A stretch of DNA of 64,000 bases, taken from an uncultured Clostridiaceae bacterium. GTDB lineage: Bacteria > Bacillota > Clostridia > TANB77 > CAG-508. Under the pieces are notes generated by a model. The model did not search any database and had not been told where the DNA came from. It was given only the letters and a program-made list of their open reading frames with translations. The translations under genes were made by a program, and so were the position numbers. Each line of letters begins with the position of its first letter. Position 1 is the stretch's first letter. The DNA lies in the NCBI GenBank assembly GCA_947642455.1, contig CANRSN010000007.1, positions 1-64,000 on the forward strand. Direction: 5' to 3'. Below, in pieces: positions 29,297 through 37,654 of the stretch.

Positions 29297-30334
29297 TTGG
29301 AGGAAATAACCATTAAAGACTATTATAAATATCGTAGTACTGTTGGTACATTAAGCGAATTTATAATAAACGAAGAAGAAACCCTTTATAATCCTACTGT
29401 AAATAATAAACATGACAAGCTATTTAGAGATTTACTTTTAAATAGAAAAGAAATAGCTCAAATATTAAATAAATTTTTTAGTTTTAGAAAAGAGGTGATA
29501 TTATCAGATTTAGAACTATATAATAGTAGTTTTGTAACACAAACATATCAAAGTCAAGAATCAGATGTTGTATATAAATTAAAAGATAGAAACATATTTT
29601 TTTTAATCGAACATCAATCTTATGTAGATTATTCAATGTCATATAGAATACTAAAGTATAGCTTAGAAATCATAAGAAATGCAATAGACCTAGAAGAATT
29701 ACAAAAAGAAGATTATAAATACCCTAAAGTAATTCCAATCGTAATATATACAGGAAGCAAAAAATGGAATTCTGCAATAGAATATCAAACTATTGAAGAT
29801 AAAATTATGGGCTATCAAGAAAATAATATAAATTCAAAATATAATCTAATAGATGTAAATAATTATACTAAAAAAGAATTATTAGAAGATAAAAGTATGA
29901 TATCAAAAATGTTGGCTATAGAAAAATGTAATTCTAAACAAGAATTAATAGAATCATTAGAATATATAATTGATAACTTAGAATATGAAAATGATAAAAG
30001 AAAAATGAAAAGAATAGTACAATATATCTTAGGTCAAATCATTGGAAAAGAAGAAGTTCAAAGATTTTTAAAAATGTTAGAAAATAAAGAGGAGGTAATT
30101 GGAATGTTAGCAGAAAATTTAATGAAAGAAAAAATGGAAATTATAAGAAGGGCAAAAATAGATGGAAAAAAAGAAGGTCTAAAAGAAGGACGTGAAGAAG
30201 CAAAAGCTGAAATGTTGTGTATACTTATCAAAAATATGCTAAAAGCGAATGAAACTGAAGAAAAAATCCTAAACTACTTAGAAATTTCTAAACAACAATT
30301 TGAAGAAATAAAGAACTCCATAAAAAATCAATAA
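29297..30334 (+). CDS. Rpn family recombination-promoting nuclease / putative transposase
   Basis: A PD-(D/E)XK-type nuclease of the Rpn (Transposase_31-like) family. Features are an early HDKLFRDLL motif, the core SDVVYKLKDRNIFFLIEHQS (Asp, then Glu-x-Gln, as in this family) and SYRILKYSLEI. The basic coiled tail has GKKEGLKEGREEAKAE, a common Rpn C-terminus. The open frame starts at 29219. An AGGAGG site 7 bases before TTG 29297 and a promoter overlapping the upstream codons point to TTG 29297, giving 345 residues. Rpn proteins of E. coli are DNA endonucleases that stimulate RecA-independent recombination. The gene sits on the plus strand against its neighbours. Confidence 0.85.
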   Translation: MEEITIKDYYKYRSTVGTLSEFIINEEETLYNPTVNNKHDKLFRDLLLNRKEIAQILNKFFSFRKEVILSDLELYNSSFVTQTYQSQESDVVYKLKDRNIFFLIEHQSYVDYSMSYRILKYSLEIIRNAIDLEELQKEDYKYPKVIPIVIYTGSKKWNSAIEYQTIEDKIMGYQENNINSKYNLIDVNNYTKKELLEDKSMISKMLAIEKCNSKQELIESLEYIIDNLEYENDKRKMKRIVQYILGQIIGKEEVQRFLKMLENKEEVIGMLAENLMKEKMEIIRRAKIDGKKEGLKEGREEAKAEMLCILIKNMLKANETEEKILNYLEISKQQFEEIKNSIKNQ

Positions 30335-30366
30335 TTTTATTTTTAAAAGTTTCTTACTGGTTTCAA
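30333..30366 (-). repeat. fragment of the nested-palindrome repeat (copy K)
   Basis: It carries one inner arm and the start of the core (TTTTAAAAGTTTCTTACTGG then TTTCA), matching the left side of copy E. It begins at the Rpn stop codon. Confidence 0.5.
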
Positions 30367-30409
30367 TTGTAATAAATTTTTATAAATACTAAAATACATA
30401 ATTCATCTG

Positions 30410-30438
30410 TTGAAAATTATGTATACTTGTGTTATAAT
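30410..30438 (+). promoter_or_regulatory. sigma-A promoter of the DNA methyltransferase
   Basis: TTGAAA, a 17-base spacer and TATAAT, about 50 bases before the start codon. The methyltransferase therefore has its own promoter. Confidence 0.7.
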
Positions 30439-30489
30439 TATAGTTAGACTTATTTGTAATACAAAATAATATTAAAAGGAGATTGCAAA

Positions 30490-31395
30490 ATGAAAGAATT
30501 CTACAAGGATAATAGTATTGTTATTTACAACGAGGACAACTTAAATGTATTACAGAATATCCCTGACGAGTCTGTAAATCTTATATACTGTGATATATTA
30601 TATAACACAGGTAAAGTTTTTGAAGATTATAATGATAACTTAGGAAATCCTTATCAGGCTCTTGCATGGTATCGTCGGAGAATAGCACACATGCATAAAG
30701 TTTTGTGTGCAAATGGTAGTATATTCCTACATTGTAATTGGAGACTTGATTCATACATTCGTATTCTTATGGACGAAATCTTTGGTGCAGAATGTTTCCG
30801 AAACAGAATTTATCGGAAACATAGTAATGAACGTGGTTTTTATAAAAACTTCGATTCACAAATCGATACAATATTATATTATGTTAAAGATCCTAATAAT
30901 TTCATCTTCAATGAAATTATTGAAGATAGAAAACATATTGTTCCTCTTTATGAAAATGGTTTTCTTGAAGGAAGAAGTGAAACACGTTATACTAAAGACG
31001 GCACAGCCATTGACTTAAAGGCTCAACATAAACATTGGCTTATTTTTCCAAAAGATTTTGAAGCTCTCATTCAAAAAAATGAACTTCGTTTAGTTAATGG
31101 GCTTCCATACAGAGTTAGTAATATAAAACCTTTAGGTAATTTGTGGTGTGATTCTGATATGCTTGATGCTTATAGTAGAACAGCTATTGCTGATGCATAT
31201 GATACACCAAAACCAGAAGCTATTCTAAATAACATCATTTCTATATGCAGCAATGAAGGGGATACTGTTGCTGATTTCTTTTTAGGAGGAGGAACCACTG
31301 CAGTAGTTACTAAAAAGTTAAATCGTAAAGGTATATTCTGCGATATTAGTCAAAAGGCTTGTACAGTAACAGTACAAAAATTAAAAGCACTTTGA
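30490..31395 (+). CDS. DNA methyltransferase, N4/N6 (beta-class) family, with altered motif IV
   Basis: A 301-residue amino-methyltransferase of the D12/N4-N6 family. The catalytic motif comes first (NLIYCDILYNTGKVFEDYND), where the usual DPPY/DPPF is DILY. The AdoMet-binding motif comes last (ADFFLGGGTTAVVTKKLNRK), which is the beta-class order. The central region HSNERGFYKNFDSQIDTI would hold target-recognition elements. AAAGGAG precedes the ATG. No restriction endonuclease partner is adjacent apart from the upstream Rpn nuclease. Its codon use (more CGT, CGG and GC-rich stretches) differs from neighbours and suggests transfer. Loss of both prolines may reduce or abolish activity. Confidence 0.88.
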   Translation: MKEFYKDNSIVIYNEDNLNVLQNIPDESVNLIYCDILYNTGKVFEDYNDNLGNPYQALAWYRRRIAHMHKVLCANGSIFLHCNWRLDSYIRILMDEIFGAECFRNRIYRKHSNERGFYKNFDSQIDTILYYVKDPNNFIFNEIIEDRKHIVPLYENGFLEGRSETRYTKDGTAIDLKAQHKHWLIFPKDFEALIQKNELRLVNGLPYRVSNIKPLGNLWCDSDMLDAYSRTAIADAYDTPKPEAILNNIISICSNEGDTVADFFLGGGTTAVVTKKLNRKGIFCDISQKACTVTVQKLKAL

Positions 31396-31440
31396 ATCTC
31401 TTTTGTTTTAAAAGTATTCTATTATTCATAGAAAAAAGTT

Positions 31441-31484
31441 GTGGCATGATAATATTCTAATATTTTAGATATTTATCATGCCAC
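31441..31484. terminator. bidirectional terminator between the methyltransferase and the P-type ATPase
   Basis: The arms GTGGCATGATAA and TTATCATGCCAC close an AT-rich hairpin between two convergent genes. The GGCATGAT arm is shared with the hairpins near 10200 and 55620. Confidence 0.65.
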
Positions 31485-31509
31485 ATTATCAGTAAAATAG
31501 ACATAAAAA

Positions 31510-34275
31510 TTAATTAATTTTTAAAGCCTTAAATATCTCAACAATTACAAGAGGTGAAATAACTAATAAAGCAATTTCTACTATATTTTCTATTGGTAAA
31601 ATTGGTATACTAAATATTGACCTTAATGCTGGAATAAATAAAATAACAAACATTAAAGCTGCAGAAGCTGTGATTGCCAATATCAACTTTTTATTACTCA
31701 ATATCCCTGTTTTGAATATTGATTTTTTATTATTTCTGATGTTAAATACATGTACTAATTCTGATAATGCTAGAACTGTAAATGCCATTGTTTGCCCTAT
31801 TTCTACCTTTAGTTCTTCATTCGATAATTTGTTTATAGTTATAGCCTCTTTACTAGCTGGGTTATTATTCGCATTTGCACGAAGGCTTTCTATTTTACTA
31901 TCTGGTGTTGCTATACCTATTATAAAAGCTACTAATGTAATAATTCCAATCATAACTCCCTGATAAACAATTCTCCAAGTCATGCCTTTTGTAAATATTC
32001 CTTTTTGCTTTTTAGGTTTTTTATTCATAATATCTTTTTCTGCTGGGTCTACTGCTAAAGCAAGTGCTGGAAGTGAATCTGTTACTAAATTAATCCATAA
32101 TATATGAATTGGTAGTAGTGGTTCTATAAGGTTTATATTTATACCAAATTGACCTGCTAACCATGGTGTTATTAGCATAGCAACAAATATTACAACTATT
32201 TCTCCTACATTACTAGATAATAGAAACTGAATTGCCTTTAATATATTATCATAAATTCTACGACCTTCCTCTACTGCTGATACTACTGTTGCAAAATTGT
32301 CATCTGTTAGTATTACATCTGCTGCTTCTTTTGCAACATCTGTACCAACTTTTCCCATTGCACAACCTATATCTGCTGTTTTTAGTGCTGGTGCATCATT
32401 TACACCATCACCTGTCATTGCAACTACTTCTCCATTTTTTTGCCAAGCTTTTACTATTCTTACTTTATGTTCTGGACTAACCCTTGCATAAACACTATAA
32501 TTTCGTATATTTTTTTCTAATTCTTCTTGTGACATTTTTTCTAATTCATTACCTGTAATTGCTTCACTCTCATTTTGCAAAATTCCTAATTCTTTAGCTA
32601 TTGCAATTGCTGTTATTTTATGATCTCCTGTAATCATAACAGTTTTTATTCCTGCTGTTTTACATTTTTCTACAGCAAGTTTTACTTCTTCTCTTGGTGG
32701 ATCTATCATTCCAACTAGTCCTACAAAAGTAAGTTCTTTCTCTATTTGTTTCATTTCTTCTTTTGATGGAATATGGTCAATTTTTTTATATGCTGATGCT
32801 AGTACTCTTAAAGCATTTTTTGCCATATCTTCATTTTTCTCCATAATTACAGGAATATATTGTTGTAAATTGTTTTTTATTTCCCCTTTTAAAATATAAT
32901 TTTTACAACACTTTAATAACTCATCAACTCCACCTTTAGTATATACTACATACTCATTTTGATTAATTTCATGAACTGTTGTCATTAATTTTCTTTCTGA
33001 GTCAAATGGTAGTTCTTCTACTCTAGGGTAATTTTGCCATATAGCTGGCTGAAAACCAAAATTAAATCCCATGTCTATTAAAGCTGTTTCTGTAGGATCA
33101 CCAGTTAGTTCTTTATCTTCTGAAATTTTTGTATCATTACATAACATATTAATATATACTAGAGTTTTTAAATCTTCGTCTTTTTCTATTTCTAGCAATT
33201 TTTGAATATCTTGCGTTTCACCATTTATGAATATTTTCTGTACTGTCATCTTATTTTGTGTTAATGTTCCTGTTTTATCTGAACATATAACAGTTGCACT
33301 TCCTAGTGTCTCAACAGCTGGTAATTTTTTAACTATTGCGTTTTTCTTTACCATTCTTTGGACTCCTATTGCAAGTACTATTGTTGAAACTGCTGCTAAT
33401 CCTTCTGGTATTGCTGCAACAGCTAAACTAACTGCTGTCATAAACATTTCCATCGCATCTTTTTGATATGCAAGACCTATTAAGAAAATTACTATACATA
33501 TAACTATTGCTACTATTCCTAAAGTTTTTCCTAACTTATTTAATTTTGCTTGAAGTGGTGTTTGAGTATCTATAGTTTCATTAATTATTTCTGCGATCTT
33601 GCCCACTTCTGTCTTCATTCCAGTTTCTACTACAATTCCTTTTCCTCTACCGTAAGTTACTAAACTAGAAGAAAATAACATATTATGCCTATCTCCAATT
33701 CCTACTTCTTTTTCTCTAATAACTTCTATACTCTTTTCTACTGGAACTGACTCTCCAGTTAAAGATGCTTCTTGTACTTTTAAATTTGCACTTTCTATTA
33801 ACCTTAAGTCTGCTGGAATATAATCCCCTGTATCTAATATTACAATATCTCCAGCTACTAACTCCCTTGATGGAATAACCTCTAACTTTTCATTTCTTAA
33901 TACTTTTGTTGCATGACTACTCAATTTTTGTAATGCCTCTAAAGACTTTTCAGCTTTATTTTCCTGTGCTACTCCAATTACTGCATTTACTACTACTACT
34001 ATTAATATGATAATTGTATCTGTTATTCCTTCTCCATGTGAAACACCTATTATTCCTGAAATAATAGCTGCTATTATTAGTATTATAATCATAAAATCTT
34101 TAAATTGTTCTAAAAATTTAATTATTAAACTTTTTTTCTTTTTGACTCTTAATTCATTATAACCATATTTTTCTCTATTTTCTTTTACTTGATTATCTTC
34201 TAAACCTTTTTTATCATTGACATTAAATTGTTTTTCTATATCTTCTATAGTTTTATTATACCAATTTTCTTCCAT
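31510..34275 (-). CDS. cation-transporting P-type ATPase (Ca2+-type, P2)
   Basis: A 921-residue P2-type pump, most like PMCA/SERCA-type bacterial Ca2+ ATPases. Ordered motifs are the actuator TGES (SLTGESVPVEKS), the M4 ion site AAIPEGLAA, the phosphorylation site CSDKTGTLTQNKM, the nucleotide-binding KGGVDEL region and the hinge MTGDGVNDAPALK. The M5-M6 helices (NLVTDSLPALALA) and a C-terminal helix bundle follow. The N-terminal cation_ATPase_N region starts MEENWYNKTIEDIEKQFNV. Ca2+ specificity is inferred from PEGL and NxxxD motifs. It is monocistronic. Confidence 0.94.
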   Translation of the reverse strand: MEENWYNKTIEDIEKQFNVNDKKGLEDNQVKENREKYGYNELRVKKKKSLIIKFLEQFKDFMIIILIIAAIISGIIGVSHGEGITDTIIILIVVVVNAVIGVAQENKAEKSLEALQKLSSHATKVLRNEKLEVIPSRELVAGDIVILDTGDYIPADLRLIESANLKVQEASLTGESVPVEKSIEVIREKEVGIGDRHNMLFSSSLVTYGRGKGIVVETGMKTEVGKIAEIINETIDTQTPLQAKLNKLGKTLGIVAIVICIVIFLIGLAYQKDAMEMFMTAVSLAVAAIPEGLAAVSTIVLAIGVQRMVKKNAIVKKLPAVETLGSATVICSDKTGTLTQNKMTVQKIFINGETQDIQKLLEIEKDEDLKTLVYINMLCNDTKISEDKELTGDPTETALIDMGFNFGFQPAIWQNYPRVEELPFDSERKLMTTVHEINQNEYVVYTKGGVDELLKCCKNYILKGEIKNNLQQYIPVIMEKNEDMAKNALRVLASAYKKIDHIPSKEEMKQIEKELTFVGLVGMIDPPREEVKLAVEKCKTAGIKTVMITGDHKITAIAIAKELGILQNESEAITGNELEKMSQEELEKNIRNYSVYARVSPEHKVRIVKAWQKNGEVVAMTGDGVNDAPALKTADIGCAMGKVGTDVAKEAADVILTDDNFATVVSAVEEGRRIYDNILKAIQFLLSSNVGEIVVIFVAMLITPWLAGQFGININLIEPLLPIHILWINLVTDSLPALALAVDPAEKDIMNKKPKKQKGIFTKGMTWRIVYQGVMIGIITLVAFIIGIATPDSKIESLRANANNNPASKEAITINKLSNEELKVEIGQTMAFTVLALSELVHVFNIRNNKKSIFKTGILSNKKLILAITASAALMFVILFIPALRSIFSIPILPIENIVEIALLVISPLVIVEIFKALKIN

Positions 34276-34399
34276 AGTTTTTTACTCCTTTTTCTTATTT
34301 TTAATACTAAGATGTGTTTTTATACATAATTTTTCCAAAATTTTATATATAATAATAAAATTATATATTACTTTATATCCTTTTTCAATACATTCTATT

Positions 34400-34627
34400 T
34401 AAGTTTCGGTATTTTTTTAATAGCAAGTTCTAGGCTTAAAATATCTTCTACACGAATATGAATATTTATTTTTGCAAAGTTCTTTACTGGCTTCGCCAAT
34501 CGCCTAGGGTCATTTCTACTGTGGGAGCTTCCCTGCGCAGAACTTTTTAAAAATAAATATTAATATTCTATGTAAATTTTTAATAAATATAGCTTAGAAC
34601 TTGCTATTAAAAAAATACCGAAACTTA
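34400..34627 (-). repeat. nested-palindrome repeat, copy F (core reversed, 228 bp)
   Basis: The outer inverted repeat is 37 bp with one mismatch (34400-34436 with 34591-34627, TAAGTTTCGGTATTTTTTTA...). Its sequence differs from copy B's outer arms, yet it is self-complementary. The inner arms carry AATATTTATTTTT, and the core on the minus strand is GCGCAGGGAAGCTCCCACAG ... GGCGATTGGCGAAGCCAGTA. It occupies most of the gap between pyk and the ATPase. Confidence 0.9.
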
Positions 34628-34736
34628 AAATATTTATTTTTTACATATAAATTAGTAATAATTCAAAGGTAAGCAAAATTTGTATATAGTTTAAAATAGA
34701 GAATATTATATCAATATCCTCCTTCAATATATAATA

Positions 34737-36167
34737 TTATATTTTCAATACTCCACCAATAGTTCTATTCATTACATTATCATGATGTGCAAGAACTGAA
34801 GCACCACCTGCAAGTACTACTATATCACCCTTTTGTACATAACCTCTTCTTTTTGCTTCTTCTATTCCTTCTGAAATTACATCATTTGCGTTATCTTTTT
34901 CTTTTACTAATATAGGTATAGTATTCCATGCTAATGCCAACTGTCTATATGTTTTTTCATTTGATGTGATTGCATATATTGGACATCTTGGTAAAAAGCT
35001 TGATACCATTCTTGGTGTATCTCCTGTATTTGTATAAGCAAAAATTGCCTTTGCACTCATTTCCATTGCTGTTGAAGTTACAGAGCGACATAAACTAAAT
35101 TCATAATCTAAATTTGTTAAATCTAATTCTCTTCTTTTATATCTTTTCCAGTATTTTATACTATCTTCTACTGCATTTGCTATTTTAGACATTATTTTTA
35201 CACATTCTACTGGGTGTTTTCCCATAGCACTTTCTCCTGAAAGCATTATTGCACCTGTTACATCAAATATTGCATTTGCAACATCACTTATTTCTGCTCT
35301 TGTTGGTCTTGGATTAACTGTCATTGATTCTAGCATTTGTGTAGCTGTTATAACAAATTTACCAGCATTATTGCATTCTTGTATAAATTTCTTTTGCATG
35401 ATAGGAACTTCTTCAAAAGGTATTTCTACACCTAAATCTCCACGTGCTATCATAACTCCATCAGAAACATCCAATATTTCCTTAAAGTTATCTATTCCTT
35501 CTTGATTTTCTATTTTAGATATAATTTTTATATCTTTTCCTCCATTATCATCTAATACTTTACGAATTGCTAAGATGTCGTTTTTATTTCTAATAAAAGA
35601 TGCTGCTACATAATCAAAATCCTCATTACAACCATCTTTTAAATCTTGTATATCCTTTTCTTTTAATGATGGTAAGTTTACATGTGTTCCTGGTAAGTTT
35701 ATACTTTTTCTATTTCCAAGTTCTCCTCCATTGGTAACTTTGCAAATAACATCTTTTCCTTCTATTTTTGTTACTTCAAGCTCTATTTTTCCATCATCTA
35801 TTAAAATAACTGCTCCTTCTTTTACATCTTTGTATAGTTCTTTATAACTTACACTTGTTTTTGTTTTATCTCCTATTATATCTTCATTTACTAAAGTAAA
35901 TATTTCATCTGCATTTAACATTACTGGTGCTTGTTCTAATTTACCTGTTCTTATTTCTGGACCTTGTGTATCTAATAATAGAGCTACTGGCATGTTAACT
36001 TCTTCTCTTGCCTTTTTTACGGCATCTATATATTTTCTTTGCTCTTCTATTCCACCATGTGAAAAGTTTATTCTTGCTACATTCATTCCTTCTAATATTA
36101 GTTCTTTTAAAGTTTCAACTTTTTCTGTTGCTGGACCTATTGTACATACTATTTTTGTCTTTTTCAT
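34737..36167 (-). CDS. pyk: pyruvate kinase
   Basis: The last step of glycolysis: PEP plus ADP to pyruvate plus ATP. The N-terminus is KKTKIVCTIGPATEKVETL. The barrel contains ARINFSHG, the lysine loop IISKIENQEGIDNF and the signature VMIARGDLGVEIPFEEVP. The C-terminal allosteric domain ends ASVLAHHDNVMNRTIGG. There is no extra PEP-utiliser domain as in Bacillus. The frame extends 6 codons upstream, but GGGGGAG is spaced for ATG 36167, giving 476 residues. A promoter lies 65-93 bases upstream. Confidence 0.96.
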   Translation of the reverse strand: MKKTKIVCTIGPATEKVETLKELILEGMNVARINFSHGGIEEQRKYIDAVKKAREEVNMPVALLLDTQGPEIRTGKLEQAPVMLNADEIFTLVNEDIIGDKTKTSVSYKELYKDVKEGAVILIDDGKIELEVTKIEGKDVICKVTNGGELGNRKSINLPGTHVNLPSLKEKDIQDLKDGCNEDFDYVAASFIRNKNDILAIRKVLDDNGGKDIKIISKIENQEGIDNFKEILDVSDGVMIARGDLGVEIPFEEVPIMQKKFIQECNNAGKFVITATQMLESMTVNPRPTRAEISDVANAIFDVTGAIMLSGESAMGKHPVECVKIMSKIANAVEDSIKYWKRYKRRELDLTNLDYEFSLCRSVTSTAMEMSAKAIFAYTNTGDTPRMVSSFLPRCPIYAITSNEKTYRQLALAWNTIPILVKEKDNANDVISEGIEEAKRRGYVQKGDIVVLAGGASVLAHHDNVMNRTIGGVLKI

Positions 36168-36231
36168 ATTTTCTCCCCCACTCATTATTTCTATATTATT
36201 CTACATTTTTATTATTGTTACAATGTTTTTT

Positions 36232-36260
36232 ATTATAACATTATTTTTCTCATTCTTCAA
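36232..36260 (-). promoter_or_regulatory. sigma-A promoter of pyk
   Basis: TTGAAG, a 17-base spacer and TATAAT on the minus strand. A remnant of the palindromic repeat (AAAACTTCTAAAAATAAATA at about 36270) lies just upstream. Confidence 0.6.
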
Positions 36261-36354
36261 TAGTTTAGCAAAACTTCTAAAAATAAATATCTTTGTCATT
36301 ACTTTTTTCATAGCAAAAAATAACAACCAAAGTTTTGTACTCAATACCATACTA

Positions 36355-36380
36355 AAAGGAAATCTAAAAAGATTTCCTTT
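36355..36380 (-). terminator. terminator after the putative 6S RNA
   Basis: A 10-bp perfect stem (AAAGGAAATC / GATTTCCTTT) with a 6-base loop, about 20 bases past the end of the RNA gene. Confidence 0.6.
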
Positions 36381-36402
36381 ATTTTAATTTTTATATTATT
36401 AA

Positions 36403-36600
36403 ATCCCCACCTTAGCCGTAAGATGAATGAAATTTTTATACCTGTTTTCACAGGTGGGTGTCTTGTTGAATGCTTCTGGGTTTCTTACATAAATGCAAGC
36501 ATACACGCCACATCCAAAGGCGGACTCCCTTTTATTATTTGTTGGTAATAAAATTCCAGTCTACACGCACCACGCAGGGAAAATTGATAACTTGTATTTG
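36403..36600 (-). ncRNA. ssrS: probable 6S RNA
   Basis: About 195 bases on the minus strand with no ORF, its own promoter and a terminator. It contains segments that resemble 6S RNA: TTTGGATGTGGCGTGTATGC in the middle, a short stem-loop CCTGTGAAAACAGG, and the 3' block CTTACGGCTAAGGTGGGG, which can pair with CCCACCT upstream. In 6S RNA a central bubble mimics an open promoter and binds sigma-A RNA polymerase. The call rests on recalled sequence resemblance plus context. A covariance search (Rfam 6S) would settle it. Confidence 0.6.
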
Positions 36601-36607
36601 TATTTAT

Positions 36608-36636
36608 ATATTAACACATATAATTTAGTATTTCAA
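36608..36636 (-). promoter_or_regulatory. promoter of the putative 6S RNA
   Basis: TTGAAA, a 17-base spacer and TAATAT on the minus strand, placing the transcript start near 36600. Confidence 0.6.
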
Positions 36637-36762
36637 TTTTCTAAAATTGCCGATTTTTTTATTCTATAGCTAATCTAGATTAAATATCTCTCTTTTTCTT
36701 CATTTTTATAATTAATTATCAATTTTTATTATTTGCAGTTTTATATAAAATATGCTATACTA

Positions 36763-37632
36763 TTAAAAAGTATGTTTTAAAATTATATCTCTTTTCAAGC
36801 AATATTTGTCAATTACACCAATACCAATGTATTGGTCATTTTCATTATATATATTATAAATTCCATCAACATAATCTTTATAATTTAAACTTACTCCGTT
36901 TAAAAATCTTTGCAATTGTTTGTTAGTTAATCTAATACTTTCTTTATCTTTAAAAAATTTTTGTATAGTAATTAATTTTTCAGATACTATATTTTCTTTT
37001 CCAATATCCTCTAAGGAAATTGCATCTTCTATATTAAAAACTCCTACATTAACTCTATTTAGTTCTTTCATATAACCTATTGTTCCAATTTTATTTGCTA
37101 TATCTTCACATAAACTTCGAATATATGTACCTTTTGAACAACTAACTTTAAAACTTATTTCTGTATTATTTATATTAATTACTTGAATATCATATATCTC
37201 TATTTTTCTAGGCTTAACTTCTACACTTTGACCTGCTCTAGCATATTCATATAATTTTCTACCATTTACTTTTATTGCAGAATACATTGGTGGCTTTTGT
37301 TCTTGTATTCCTTTAAATGAGTTCATAATATTTATGATAAAATTATTATCATTTATAGTAACTGGTTTTTCTTCAATTACTTTTCCTTCTGCATCTGCTG
37401 TATCTGTTTTTACTCCTAGCTTTAAAACAACCTCATATTGTTTATCATGATTAATTAAATATTTAGAAAGTTTTGTTGCTTCTCCAATAAGCAAAGGTAA
37501 GACACCTGTTGCATTAGGATCTAGCGTTCCAGTATGTCCTACCTTTCTTGTGTTAAAATTTTTTCTTATTATATTTACAATATCATGTGATGTATAATTT
37601 TTAGGTTTATTAATAATTATTATTCCATCCAT
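36763..37632 (-). CDS. truB: tRNA pseudouridine(55) synthase
   Basis: Makes pseudouridine 55 in the T-loop of tRNAs. The N-terminus GIIIINKPKNYTSHDIVNI is typical. The catalytic Asp is in HTGTLDPNATGVLPL, and the family motif SCSKGTYIRSLCEDI is present. Its 289 residues end with a small PUA-like segment (QYIGIGVIDKYCLKRDIIL). GAGGT precedes the ATG by 7 bases. It is the last gene of the rimP-nusA-infB operon, 22 bases after nrnA. Confidence 0.97.
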   Translation of the reverse strand: MDGIIIINKPKNYTSHDIVNIIRKNFNTRKVGHTGTLDPNATGVLPLLIGEATKLSKYLINHDKQYEVVLKLGVKTDTADAEGKVIEEKPVTINDNNFIINIMNSFKGIQEQKPPMYSAIKVNGRKLYEYARAGQSVEVKPRKIEIYDIQVININNTEISFKVSCSKGTYIRSLCEDIANKIGTIGYMKELNRVNVGVFNIEDAISLEDIGKENIVSEKLITIQKFFKDKESIRLTNKQLQRFLNGVSLNYKDYVDGIYNIYNENDQYIGIGVIDKYCLKRDIILKHTF

Positions 37633-37654
37633 TCTTTACCTCTTATGCAAAAAT

